NCBI RefSeq assembly: GCF_965638725.1
Contig: NC_134949.1
Coordinates: forward strand, 125,424,294-125,488,293
DNA: 64,000 nt
Reading direction: 5' to 3'
Origin: Aptenodytes patagonicus
Lineage: Eukaryota; Chordata; Aves; Sphenisciformes; Spheniscidae
Shown here: positions 36,284 through 47,640 of the stretch, in pieces
How positions within the stretch are numbered: position 1 is the first letter of the stretch
Layout: each line of letters starts with the position of its first letter
Notes under the pieces: model-generated
Told to the model about the DNA's origin: nothing
Seen by the model: only the letters and a program-made list of their open reading frames with translations
The model's database searches: none
Program-made: the position numbers and the translations under genes

Positions 36284-38475
36284 ACTGTTTTCCATATGTT
36301 GGAGGAATACTTAGCAATCTAAAAATGGCCTGTGAAGACAAACTATTTCTCAGTTTGAACAGGGCTTCTCAGTATATTGTGATGGCCCCATCTTGTATAT
36401 GCAGGAGCTGATAAAGGTTGATGAAGGTTTACCTTAAATTGTGGATTTGCAGTCCATGATTTAAATTTATGGCATTATATACAAACATAGTAAAACATTT
36501 CCCAGACAAAAAAAGTGGTTTTCTTTCACATTCATAACCTTCCCTGTTAACTGTGTAACAGAGGTTTTCTGACGAAAAGTGTTACTGGATGCATTCTAAT
36601 AAAGTTCAGTCACTACTGTTGCCAATATATTGCATAACAAACATTGTGATGCTCTTTCATTGTAATATATTTCTTGTCAAGGAGGAGAAATCAGATAGCA
36701 AGCCATTTAACTGTTTGCTGATTAGTGCTGGATCAAACAATTTCTTCAGAAACCACCTGCCTTCCTGCCACTGCATTTTCTAAGCACAGAAAGTTGTGTT
36801 TCTCAGTTGGCTTTCCCTGCCTGGATACTGGAGACATTCCCAAAGGTTTTTCATCTTTATTCTTCTGCACTTTTTAATGAGAAATAGGAAGTAAAAAAAC
36901 AGGAGGAAGAGAAGTTATCCAGATAATTTTTTCCATAGTGAAGGAGGTCATAAGGGGTAGACTCCAGCAAATTGCCTCTCTCTCCCTGGATAATCAAGAA
37001 AAATGAGCAAATGTCCTTGCAGTGCTTCTATGGAGGTCAAGAAGAAGGAGTGAAGAACCCAAGTCCTCCCTCAGGAGCAGACTGGGGAAGGAACGAGGAG
37101 ACCGTCTACTCATGGAAAGACTCACGGAGACTGAAGACCTAAAGCCTTGTCTCTCCACCTCTGCAAGGTGAAAGAAGTTAAGATTTCTGTGGTTGCCTTC
37201 CTTGTCACCTTATGGGATCAGGATTAACCACAGCAACAAGGCCAGAAAATAGGTCCATATAGGCAAAGTTTGAACAGAGAGTTTTAAAATTAAAAGAAGC
37301 TCATGGATGTGGGGACAAGATGAAAAGCAGGGCAATCGCAGTGAGTGAAGATTTTCCCAGTTAGCATTTGGCTGGACAGAGGCGATCATACCTGCTGCAC
37401 AGCCCATTCCTCCCACTCCCAGGAGAAAACTGGATGGAAAGTTTCTGCACAGGTCAGTGGCATTAGGCAGTCTCCTGCGTCTCTGAGGGTATCGGCTTCA
37501 AATTTGATCCCTTCTGTTCCATATGTAAAAAGTTACAATTTTAAATTATTTGAGAGATTAAGGGAGACTTTGTATCACAGGTTTTGTTTCCTCAGAAGTC
37601 CTTGCCCATGGACCCAATCAGGTACAAAGCCTGAAATACCTGGTGGGTCTTATTGTAAAAGGTGACAACAGAAAATCACTTAGGTCAGCTATTGGCCATT
37701 CAAACTCTTTGAATCAGAAACTGATGCAAAACATTCACAGAAGATAAATGTTCCCCAGCGATTGCACTGATCAATTCACAACATGAACAATAGATTTGAC
37801 AAATCATCTTTGGGAAAAGTAATACCTCAGCAAAGAAGAAGGGGGGGGAAAAAGGTGTGTGAGACATTTAAAAAATGATGAATATCAAACTAAGGAAAAA
37901 ATTACCAGCCACTGGAAGAGGAGGCCAGGAGCATCACTCAGGGGTGCTGGAAGGTCTTCATTCTGATTACATCAGCCAAGAAAAGGTCAAATGAGTAGAG
38001 TAGAGTTACAGGCTTCTGTTTAATTGCATATTTTATTACTGTCAGCGATGGCAGGAGAGTGATCCTTGCTCCCAGTCCCAGGGCTGAGCTGCAGGCCAAA
38101 CGGGTGTTAGGGACCAAGGTCCCATCCAAGGGGCCGTTTCTCATGCACTGACCCATTGTGCAGAGCTCCTTCCAAAACCCAAGTGCGATGAGGGGGATCC
38201 CTTACCTTGGATTTAGCAAATTCTGGGGCAATGCCACAGACAGTTTAGCTTGAGCAAGGGTCATAGGGCTAGTTCTGCCAGGTCCCGAGTGCCACCGCCA
38301 AGGAACTGCATTTTTAAAGTCCCACTGGTACAAAATGAGCTCTAAGGACTCAGCATCTCGCAGGACTGGGCAGTCTCCTACACAAGCTTCATAATTAGTC
38401 CATTTAATATGCCATAAATGTCTCTATGATAAATCAGAAGACCATTTCATAAGAGGGAGCGAGTACTCATTTATA

Positions 38476-38540
38476 GTGGGCCAGATTCATCCCTGGTGTA
38501 ATTCAGCTGACTTCAGCACAGCTACAGGAGGCTTGCACTT
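38476..38540. repeat. Ancient amniote inverted-repeat element, relic
   Basis: GTGGGCCAGATTCATCCCTGGTGTAATTCAGCTGACTTCAGCACAGC resembles a dispersed amniote repeat that I remember with the wording CCAAATTCATCCCTGGTGTAACTCCATTGACTTCAATGGAG. Diverged; family name unknown to me. Confidence 0.5.
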
Positions 38541-40485
38541 GCCACCACAGCCACACTCCTCCTCTCCAATCCAGAGTGAGTCATGGCTCCATTAATGGGG
38601 AAGGATCTATTTTTCTTCTTAACTACTCCAAATGAGACTCTATAAACTGGAAATATTATTTAGTTGTGGTTGTGGTTTTATACTGGGAAGGAAATGAAGG
38701 ATGAATTGTAGCTCCATTTATTGCACTGTGTATAACTGCTCTGACTCTGAGGATTGTTTGAAAAGAAAAATTAAGCTATCAGAATCAAATTAAAAGGTCA
38801 ATAAAATAGAAATATAAACCAATGACAGCAAATAATTTTACCCCTACTGATGGAAGGTACTATAGAGTATGTCATGTTACGATATTCATTGGTCAGCATA
38901 TCTTGATTAAGAGAGTAATAAATATCGATGATACAGATATAGAAAAGGCAGGTGCAGTTTATAGTATAATTTTTCCAAGTGTCTGTGGAAGAAGGGGAGG
39001 AGTGAAGTTATGTGGGTGGGATTAACCCATGAAAAAATGAGAAGGAATTTCCAGGCTGTCTATTGATGGACAGGGAAATGTGCTGAGTGTACGAAAAGTT
39101 GACAGGATGGAACTGGTTTGCTATTGGAAGCGATAGTGTACCCAGATTATTCTGAGGGTATCCAGAACTTTTGGGTGGGTGTTTTCCTCTAAAGGAATTG
39201 AATTTGGAATAAGAATTAAAAACTGAGGGCAGGGGGAAAAATAACCTTCAGAAACAGAAAGCTGTGCCTCCCTGATTTTTTGTTCTAACAGTTAGCCAAA
39301 TGTGTGATGCATGCAGACACATTTGAAAGTACTCCTACCACATTAATTTCAGCAATTTGTTCTAATGCAGTTAGACTTGGATTTTTTTGGCTGGCTAATA
39401 GCAGGCAAAGCTTTCAGTTTATCACACATTTCCACAGCATCGCTCTTTGAGGAGCTGCCATCTGTCAAATCAATTTAAATATCAGAGCCCTGTTTCATAA
39501 TGCCAGATGTGTGTTCATCATTCATATCACTGATGTCATATGGGTTGCAGAAATGACTATAACATGCTTGTAATAGCAGAAGTCCTTTCATTGACTGAAG
39601 ATCAGTATTCAAAACATCACTGAAGGATTCAACCCTGAAATCAGCTGATAACACACACTCATTTTACTTTCTGATTCATCCATGTATTGCTAGCTCTCTT
39701 TTTGTCTGGCTGAAGAGCTGGAAGAGATGGAAAGATTTGGGCATCTGTTTCCCCAACCAAACCAATGAACTATGCAAAGCTTTTCCCAGTATAATAGTCC
39801 CTTTATAGTAATCCCTATAAAAAGGCATCCAGGGCAGATGATAAGTCAACAGGCAGGCTTTGAAATATGTGACTGTCAAATAACCATGGTTAACTAGATG
39901 CCAAGCTGACAGTACAAAGAGATTTAAAACTATGTGAAAGAAATGCTGATGATATTGCATCCTTACTGATAGTGGGGACAACCTTAGAAACTTGCTCCTG
40001 TAATGTTGGGCTGTGCAGCGAACCACTAGAGCTGTCTTTTTTCCCTTCAATGTGTAGGATGTAACGAATAATGAAACCATTTTTTCTCAGACTAGGACTG
40101 ACAGAACTAGCAGAGCACTGCATTAATCTGAAGAAGAAACAACTTTGAAATAAAAACTGAGCAGAGGCTCTAGCAGCTGTAGCATATCAGGTTCTAAATA
40201 TGAAATGGTTGTTGTGGTCCTACTCCTCTGCATTTTGTATTTGTAATGCGTTGTATGAGATCTTCTATAGCATCAGAAAATGAGTTTTAGGTCACTGACC
40301 AGCAGCCAGCAGCCTCTATTTCAGTGAACTGCAACCTCAGTGAGGCTATGCTACTTCAGAGAAAGCTCCACGAAAATGGGTCAATACACAGCATGGGTTG
40401 ATTGAAATTAATGAAATTATTCATTAATCGATATCTGAGTGAGAATAAAATATAAGTAACCCAGGGCATTTGCTCTAAAGCAAAT

Positions 40486-41823
40486 AACATGAAAGTTATG
40501 GAGCAGATCCTCCTGGAAACTATGCACATGGAAAATAAGGAGGTTATTGGTGACAGCCAACATGGCTTCACTAAGGGCAAATCGTGTCTGACAAATCTGG
40601 TGGCCTTCTACAACGGGGTTACAGCGTTGGTGGACAAGGGAAGAGCAACTGACGTCATCTACCTGGACTTGTGCAAAGCATTTGACACTGTCCCACATGA
40701 CATCCTTGTCTCTAAATTGGAGAGACAGGAATTTGATGGATGGACCACTCGGTGGATAAGGAATTGGCTGGATGGCCACACTCAAAGGGTTGCGGTCAAC
40801 AGTTCGATGTCCAAGTGGAGACCAGTGACGAGTGACGTTCCTCAGGGGTCAATATTAGGACTGGTGCTGTTTAACATCTTTGTTGGTGACATGGAGAGTG
40901 GGATCGAGTGTACCCTCAGGAATTTTGCCGATGACACCAAGCTGTGTGGTACAGTTGACACGCTGGAGGAAAGGGATGCCATCCAGAAGGACCTTGACAG
41001 GCTTGAGAGGTGGGCCCGTGCGAACCTCATGAAGCTCAACAAGGCCAAGTGCAAGGTTCTGCACATGGGTCGGGGCAATCCCAAGCACAAATACAGGCTG
41101 GGCGGAGAATGGGTTGAGACCAGCCCTGAGGAGAAGGACTTGGGGGTGTTGGTTGATGAGAAGCTCAACGTGAGCCGGCAATGTGCGCTCACAGCCCAGA
41201 AAGCCAACCGTATCCTGGGCTGCATCAAAAGCAGCGTGGCCAGCAGGTTGTGGGAGGTGATTCTGCCCCTCTACTCTGCTCTGGTGAGACCCCACCTGGA
41301 GTACTGCGTTCAGCTCTGGGGCCCCCAACATAAGAAGGACATGGACCTGTTGGAGTAAGTCAAGAGGAGGGCCATGAAGATTATCAGAGGGCTGGAGCAC
41401 CTCTCCTATGAAGAAAGGCTGAGAGAGTTGGGGTTGTTCAGCCTGGAGAAGAGAAGGCTCTGGGGAGACCTTATAGCAGCCTTCCAGTACCTGAAGGGGG
41501 CCTACAAGAAAGCTGGAGAGGGACTTTTTACAAGGACATGTAGTGACAGGACAAGGGGTAATGGCTTTAAACTGAAAGAGGGTAGATTTAGATTAGCTAG
41601 AAGGAAGAAATTCTTCACTATGAGGGTGGTGAGGCACTGGAACAGGTTGCCCAGAGAAGTTGTGGACGCCCCATCCCTGGAAGTGTTCAAGGCCAGGTTG
41701 GACGGGGCTTTGAGCAACCTGGTCTAGTGGAAGGTGTCCCTGCCCATGGCAGGGAGTTTGGAACTAGATCATCTTTAAGGTCCCTTCCAACCCAAACCAT
41801 TTGACGATTCTATGATTCTATGA
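40486..41823 (+). mobile_element. CR1 LINE, 5'-truncated, with reverse-transcriptase half of ORF2
   Basis: The element starts within the reverse transcriptase (KVMEQILLE at 40492) and runs through ORF2, the 3' UTR and an ATTCTATGATTCTATGA tail ending near 41823. Frames 40489-41358 and 41374-41727 are the same phase. Motifs in order are [32 protein letters not shown] (first catalytic Asp), [14 protein letters not shown] (catalytic Asp pair near 40928), [14 protein letters not shown], and a C-terminus SNLV-stop. One stop, TAA at 41356-41358, interrupts it where relatives have an Arg codon. With the 5' endonuclease part missing it cannot move by itself. It is among the youngest copies in the window. 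Confidence 0.96.
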
Positions 41824-42290
41824 AAGACGCAGCAGGGCAGAGGCGAACCATCACAGGCACAGTCCCCACCCCAGGAACAAACTTGCTGCTCGGTTTGTCC
41901 TTTGGTGGTGAGGAGAAATGGCATGACAAGGCAGGGGCTGGACGGGTTATTCTTGCAGATGAGATTTTTAAAGCAAAAGAGGCATGCTTGGGTTACATTT
42001 TCCCCAGTGCTGTCAGGGAAGAAGAGGGCAGTCTAGATCCAGCTGGTGCAAGTCCTCTGCCTCCCCCCTATTCAAAATCACATGCAAACCAAAATCTTCT
42101 GCAGTATTGCCTACTAATGGCCATAAACACTGCCTCTTTCGACAACATTACTTGATGAACTTTCTGATTAATGTCTTTTTTCCTTTAGTAAATCTAAATG
42201 ATGCAATACGGTATTTTTGTGCAACAAGTTCTGGGAAATATTCCCACCCCAGTATTTTGCTAAACATGGGATTCAAATAATGACCTATTT

Positions 42291-42350
42291 CAGGAAGTTT
42301 CAGAGGCCGTGTTCAGTGAGGTGCTCTTGGACCCCCTCTGAAACTTTCTG
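42291..42350. repeat. Near-perfect hairpin, 16-base arms, 28-base loop
   Basis: CAGGAAGTTTCAGAGG (42291-42306) pairs with CCTCTGAAACTTTCTG (42335-42350) with a single G-T wobble among 16 positions. Pairing does not clearly extend outward, and the loop shows only weak self-pairing. Confidence 0.85.
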
Positions 42351-42896
42351 GTTACTCAGTGTGCTAACTAGTTCAGCATACTTTATACTCAAAGGACAGT
42401 CCACAGTATCTGGGAATACTTGCTTTCCACAAACATAACGCTTGCCTTCAGCTTTTTTCGGATGTTTTTTTTTCCATTCTACTTGTAAATTTGTTATTTT
42501 TGGGGGGAGCAGTAGTAGAGAGCTTCTCAAAACCTCTGTCCTAGTGAGAAAGCCTGCCATAACAGACCTGTAATTGAATGATCAGGAAATGCCAAATAAC
42601 TGTTTTGCCATAAATGGAGCAAATTTCATCATGTATTAATCTCCAGGGTAACACAGACCAGAGGAAACTTCTGACGTGCTCTAGAAATGAACGAGTGATG
42701 TCTCTGTTGAGCACCAGTAAGGTATTTGGGCTGAACTGCAAGAAATTAAGTGCAGCAGAGAGATCTTGGAAAAGCTCTCTTGAGCAGAGACAGGCAATCC
42801 TGTTACTTCCCAGAGCACCTCTCCTCTCTGCAAAAATAAACAGTAAAGAAGGGTAAATTTAGAAAACAGCAGTATGTTCTAGCAACAAAAAGGGAT

Positions 42897-42912
42897 GGGG
42901 GGGGGGGGGGGG
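42897..42912 (+). repeat. Poly-G run (16 G)
   Basis: An uninterrupted G homopolymer follows AAAAAGGGAT and precedes AGAAAGAGAG. Confidence 0.95.
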
Positions 42913-43615
42913 AGAAAGAGAGTTGTGTTTAAAACAGAAGGCAGCTGTCTTATGAAATGTTTCTAGGATAGTTATATTTATCCCATGGTTTTCCTTGAAG
43001 TGCTGGGACTCATTAAATACCAGAGACATGTTGTCCACATTTGTTATCTAACATTTTCCTCTATGGCTTATTCAATAATGTATATGTACCAAATGCATTA
43101 TTTAAGATGTTTAATACTGGAAGAATACCAAGGCAATACAGACTGTACATGATTAATGCCCCAGAAACAAACCACAAGAAGATTGGTCAATAGTTAGGAA
43201 CCAGCTTGGGCTTGATAAAAAATTCCACCGCGAAGAACAGTGAAATTTCCATTGATTTCCAAGGGCTTGAGACCAGGTGGGGAAGTTGCAAGGAACAGTG
43301 GCCAGCAGGTAACATCTGCTTGGAGGTAGATAAAACCGACCCTGGGGCTGGCCGCAGCAAACCATTCGACTGTAGCGTTTCATTTAGGAAGCTATGTGAA
43401 GATACATGTTTATAACTTTGGAAGACATTTTCATTCCTTAGAGCTACTTTGTAATTATCTATGTGAGGTCTCACTACTACATTTAAATATCCAAAGTGTA
43501 TGTTTCTTGGATGCACTTGAGAATGAATTTTTCATTGTCTTTTCCTCCGCAACGATATTTTGTAAAAGCACATAAGTAATTAGGACTGGAAATCCACTGC
43601 ACTGATTTCAAATGA

Positions 43616-43680
43616 GGATAGGGTTTTCAAAACTGCTGAGCATTTCCCCTGAACTGATCCCACGGGGCTCAGTTTGAAAC
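43616..43680. repeat. Possible ancient amniote element
   Basis: GGTTTTCAAAACTGCTGAGCATTTCCCCTGAACTGATCCCACGGGGCTCAG resembles a remembered amniote repeat with TTTTCAGAAGTGCTGAGCACCC. Weak. Confidence 0.3.
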
Positions 43681-44972
43681 CAGGCTGCTGTCGGTGGAAG
43701 TGGAATGATGCCAGTCATGGGAACTTTAAAAAAAGCCTGCCTTGAATAAACACTGAGATGTTGAGAGCGGTCTTTCGGATACATGAAATACTGGCGTGCT
43801 TATTTTTGCAATTTCTAATGTATCTGGAAAGCAATGTCAGATATTAAGTTTTTTTACAGCTTGACGGGTAGTTTCTTTAAGAGAGCCAGAGGAGAAACAC
43901 CCAACATCATGTTTTGCTGCAAAGAATACAAACTGCAGAGTCCACAAGAAGTTCTCAGACAGCATAAGACCAGTCAATGAATTCCCAGAACTGCCATCAG
44001 TGTTGCATGTGAAGCTTTTGTTTTGTTCTGCTGTTCATCCTTTTCCTTTGTATTTAGATTTTGAGTGGGTTGCTGACGATAAATTTCATTTTGGTATAAT
44101 GCTTTGGGGTGAGAGGTTGGCAGTTAACCTCCTGAGGACCCTTGTGGGATTGCTTTTCTAGCATTTCTTTTAGTTCTATAACTGCTTTTACTCTCCCATA
44201 GGTGCGACCTCAAATGCATATTGATTATCCGACCAGCCCAAAGAAAATTAGAAAATTGACACTTGTTTAGGACGTACTTCTCCAGGAAATTTCTCTTATC
44301 AGTTGCATTTTACACGTTTGGATGGCTTCCTGCAACAGAGAAGAGTTAACACTGGTTCTCTCAGTTTAAGCTATAAGTTATTTTTCTTTTTTTCCTCATG
44401 TAATGAAATAAAATTGCAACCTTTATGATGTAGCATATGATATCTCAGCAAAATAATGGACATAAATGACACCCTTAACTTCAGAGACAATGAATCTGAT
44501 GGGACTCTACAAGAACAAGAATCCGTGCTTTGGGTCCCAAGGAAATCAGCAAAACTCCTATCAGACAGAAATGTTAGGTTATCCACAGCACGATCAAGGA
44601 CTGGAACTGCAAGAGATCTATTAGTTCAGAAGAACTTGTTAGTAATAATACTGTTTAATACAATATCTACTGGTTTTTAAATGTATTTTATGTACAGCTA
44701 ATCATCTTGAGCTTATAGACCAACAACATTTTCCAGTTTCTGCTCTGTAATAAAATCAAGGGAAGTTTTCATGAGGGCTGTTTCAAAATTTCTAACAAAA
44801 CTATCTTTGGATCAGAAATGACTTTGTTTCATTTCAATACATTCTTTTGTTAAAGGTATTTGTCTTAAACCCGATGTTCCAGTTTTAAATAAAAACCAAT
44901 CACCCATGTGCCAAAAAAATCCTATTTTGATTGAAATGCAAAAATCTTAAGCTGAAAAATGTGGATTTGAGA

Positions 44973-45007
44973 CTCCTGACTTTTAAGAAACTCCTGACTT
45001 TTAAGAG
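44973..45007 (+). repeat. Tandem duplication, 18-base unit, about two copies
   Basis: CTCCTGACTTTTAAGAAA is followed directly by CTCCTGACTTTTAAGAG. Confidence 0.95.
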
Positions 45008-47640
45008 TTGTTACTTGAATGCTTTATGTCTCTGTTCTACTCGGGGGCTGAGTTTGGCAGCCAAATGACTTGGGTCACAGCAAATGGTGGCTGCTGGTAT
45101 TCATGCTGGACCCTGTTGTTTCATCAGGGACAGAGTTGATAATGACCATGGGGAATGCACTTTAGCTAGGCAACCTTGTCAGTAGAGCAGATCTGGCACA
45201 TGGACCCTGTATGTGCCTTCCCAATCTAAAAATTATGATTTCTAGCTGAAATGTTTTGTCTGAAATTTTGTATTTCATAATAAAAAGTTCAAGCTTACTA
45301 GTTTTTTACAAAAAGGCAAAATTCTTCCAGAAAAACAAGTTATTTTCAGTGTACTCGTCTTTCTACCCACTCAAAGCATTCCGAATTATTCAGTGTTTTG
45401 CATGTTAATCTTTTGTATGAACCAATGCAGGTGCTCTTTGAGTGCTGAAAGAAGCCGCTACAGAGGATTACTTTCAGTGATAATCTGTGCAACAAAAATA
45501 AGAAATTTGAAAGCTGGTCTCAGGAAAAAGAAGTTGTTTTGCATGTTTAGCATTTGGCATCTCATTAAGTTGTGACAGATTTTGCACGGCTACTCGCGTT
45601 TTCAGTCACTCTGTCAGAACAAGTGCCGAGACCAATTCACTGTCTGCCGTGTGCAATTGTATACAAAGCTGTTTCAGGTTCTGACCATCTACACTCTTTC
45701 TGTCTTGTCTGGTTAGGGAGGAGCTCTGACACGCATTCCCATTGAATGCAATTGCACCAGCAGCATGGTATGTAAATAGCTATAGTGTTATACAGAGAAA
45801 ATATAAGCAATTTACATTGTGGAATACCTGTGTTTTTTCCTTGAAATAACCATGCACTGAGAGAAACGTCTACCTTATTCTGATACAAGTATTGCTATTG
45901 CGGACATCTCCTGGTTACTACTGTAGCTTAATGCAACCTAAACACGAACAAAAATCCAGTTTATTAGAGGAATGTCCATTGCATGAGAGAGAGAGGCCCA
46001 GGGTAACACCAGCCTGTGACTCGGGGATAAAAACCACGGACCTTTGGCTTTCTGTGCACGTGTGTGGTTAGCAAGCCTTCTGGTTGTCAGAAAAGTAACC
46101 CTGCAGTACAAAAATGAAAACTGCACGGAGGCAGTAGTTTCCCAGCAGAAAACGTTGATTCATTAGAATGTATTTTGAAAAGGCATCAAACTATACTATG
46201 TTGTTTATCTCACAGCCTTTGATTTCAAGCTTGGCTTCGATGTTATTTGGTATCATATTAAAAGAGCCAACCTAGAACTGAAGAAAACCTTTTCTCTAAT
46301 TAACCTATAACCTTCCACATTAATCAAAAACATTGTTGTGTTGAGGCCACGGGCAAGAGGACACATGCTCTGAGCCAAAAGACAGACGGACTCCTGTGTC
46401 AGCAATACGGCACCTTCCATGCTGGGGAGTTCCCGCCGAGATTTCCACGCTGTGCTACCTGGTGCTTGAGGCTTTTCAGAGGACACCAGCAGTGCTTCCC
46501 AAATTGGTTTTCAGGCTGTGGTTGGGCAAAAGCACCTCCCGGCACTGCTGTTGAATGAATGAGCTGATGTGAGACCCCTAATCTGGGAACCGTGTGGGAG
46601 CACCCTTCCCTGCTGACAGCTCCAAGCTGTTGCAGTCAGACGTCAGGGTGTGCGGCCAGGTCACCCTCCAGCTGTGTGTCTTGCCTGGGAGCTGGAAAGT
46701 GCTCCAGCGTGCCACACTTAGCTCGGGGACCACTTGCCAGCAGATGATTGCCAGCGGATGGCACACAGCAGAAATAAGAATTACACCCCACTGCCCGCGC
46801 ATCCCACTGACTCAAAAAAACGAAGGTTTTTTGCACAAATAGGTACCACAACCGTGGAAACGTGCGCATTAACCAGAGTCTGGAGCTATTTTCCTTCCTG
46901 CCAGCTACAAGAATGCATTCCACACAGCTATGGTATACTCTTAGCAGCATTAGCATGAGATTAAAAATTTTTACGGTGTCTTTGAAATTTATAGTTGGGG
47001 GCATTTGTATGCTTCCAGACTTGTTTTCTTCAGACATGTTATACAGCCTGCCTGTCATCTCCAGTACTGGCTGTTACTTGTGTTTGCAAATAGAGCTCCA
47101 CAAACAACAATACATAAAATACAGAGACAATTTTTAGCACACGGGGAATATAAAATATGCAGGCACTTTCAGAAGACACAGTAGACTAAAAATATTGAAT
47201 TTCAGGCACTTTATGGCGACACCAATCTTTTGTACACATGCATATTGATTTACAATTATGACTTGAGGGACGTTTTAGTAATCTAGAAGTATCTAGTTTT
47301 TTACTGCTCACAGGTTTGATAATATAAAACCCTTCCACGTTTCCTTACAAAATGTTCCTATTTGAATTCCATACATGTGTATGCGGGAAAAAATGCATTG
47401 GCGATAACCAGTATTTCATTCTACAGTAAGGTTTCCTAAAGTTGTCTCACCAGTTGTATATTTCACAGAAAATTCAGGCTACCTTTCATACAAAGCCACT
47501 TAAAAATAACACTGGCTTCCTGTGGAGGTTTCTTTTTACAATAAAAAGCACCTCATGTTTGTGTGGGCTGAGCAGAATCAACAGATGAACTCTTAGTGAA
47601 GGGTACTCGCAATATTGACTAAACATTTGGTTTCTTACTG

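Larger units (their letters stand above)
34346..40485. other. Gene-free interval 3' of IGSF5
   Basis: No exon was recognised. It contains a CR1 tail remnant (35955-36012), an AT-rich simple region (36191-36283), an eight-G run at 37841-37848, an ancient amniote element (38476-38540) and a complex, conserved-looking block at 39280-39630. Confidence 0.5.
41824..47640. other. Gene-free interval
   Basis: No exon was recognised. It contains the hairpin at 42291-42350, a 16-G run, a possible ancient amniote element at 43616-43680 and a short tandem duplication at 44973-45007. A frame at 44456-44680 starts with ATG but matches nothing I know. Confidence 0.5.

Noticed and set aside
40489..41358. 289-codon frame as a host gene
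   Set aside because: It is CR1 reverse transcriptase, shown by the FADD box, VPQGS and the adjoining CR1 3' tail.
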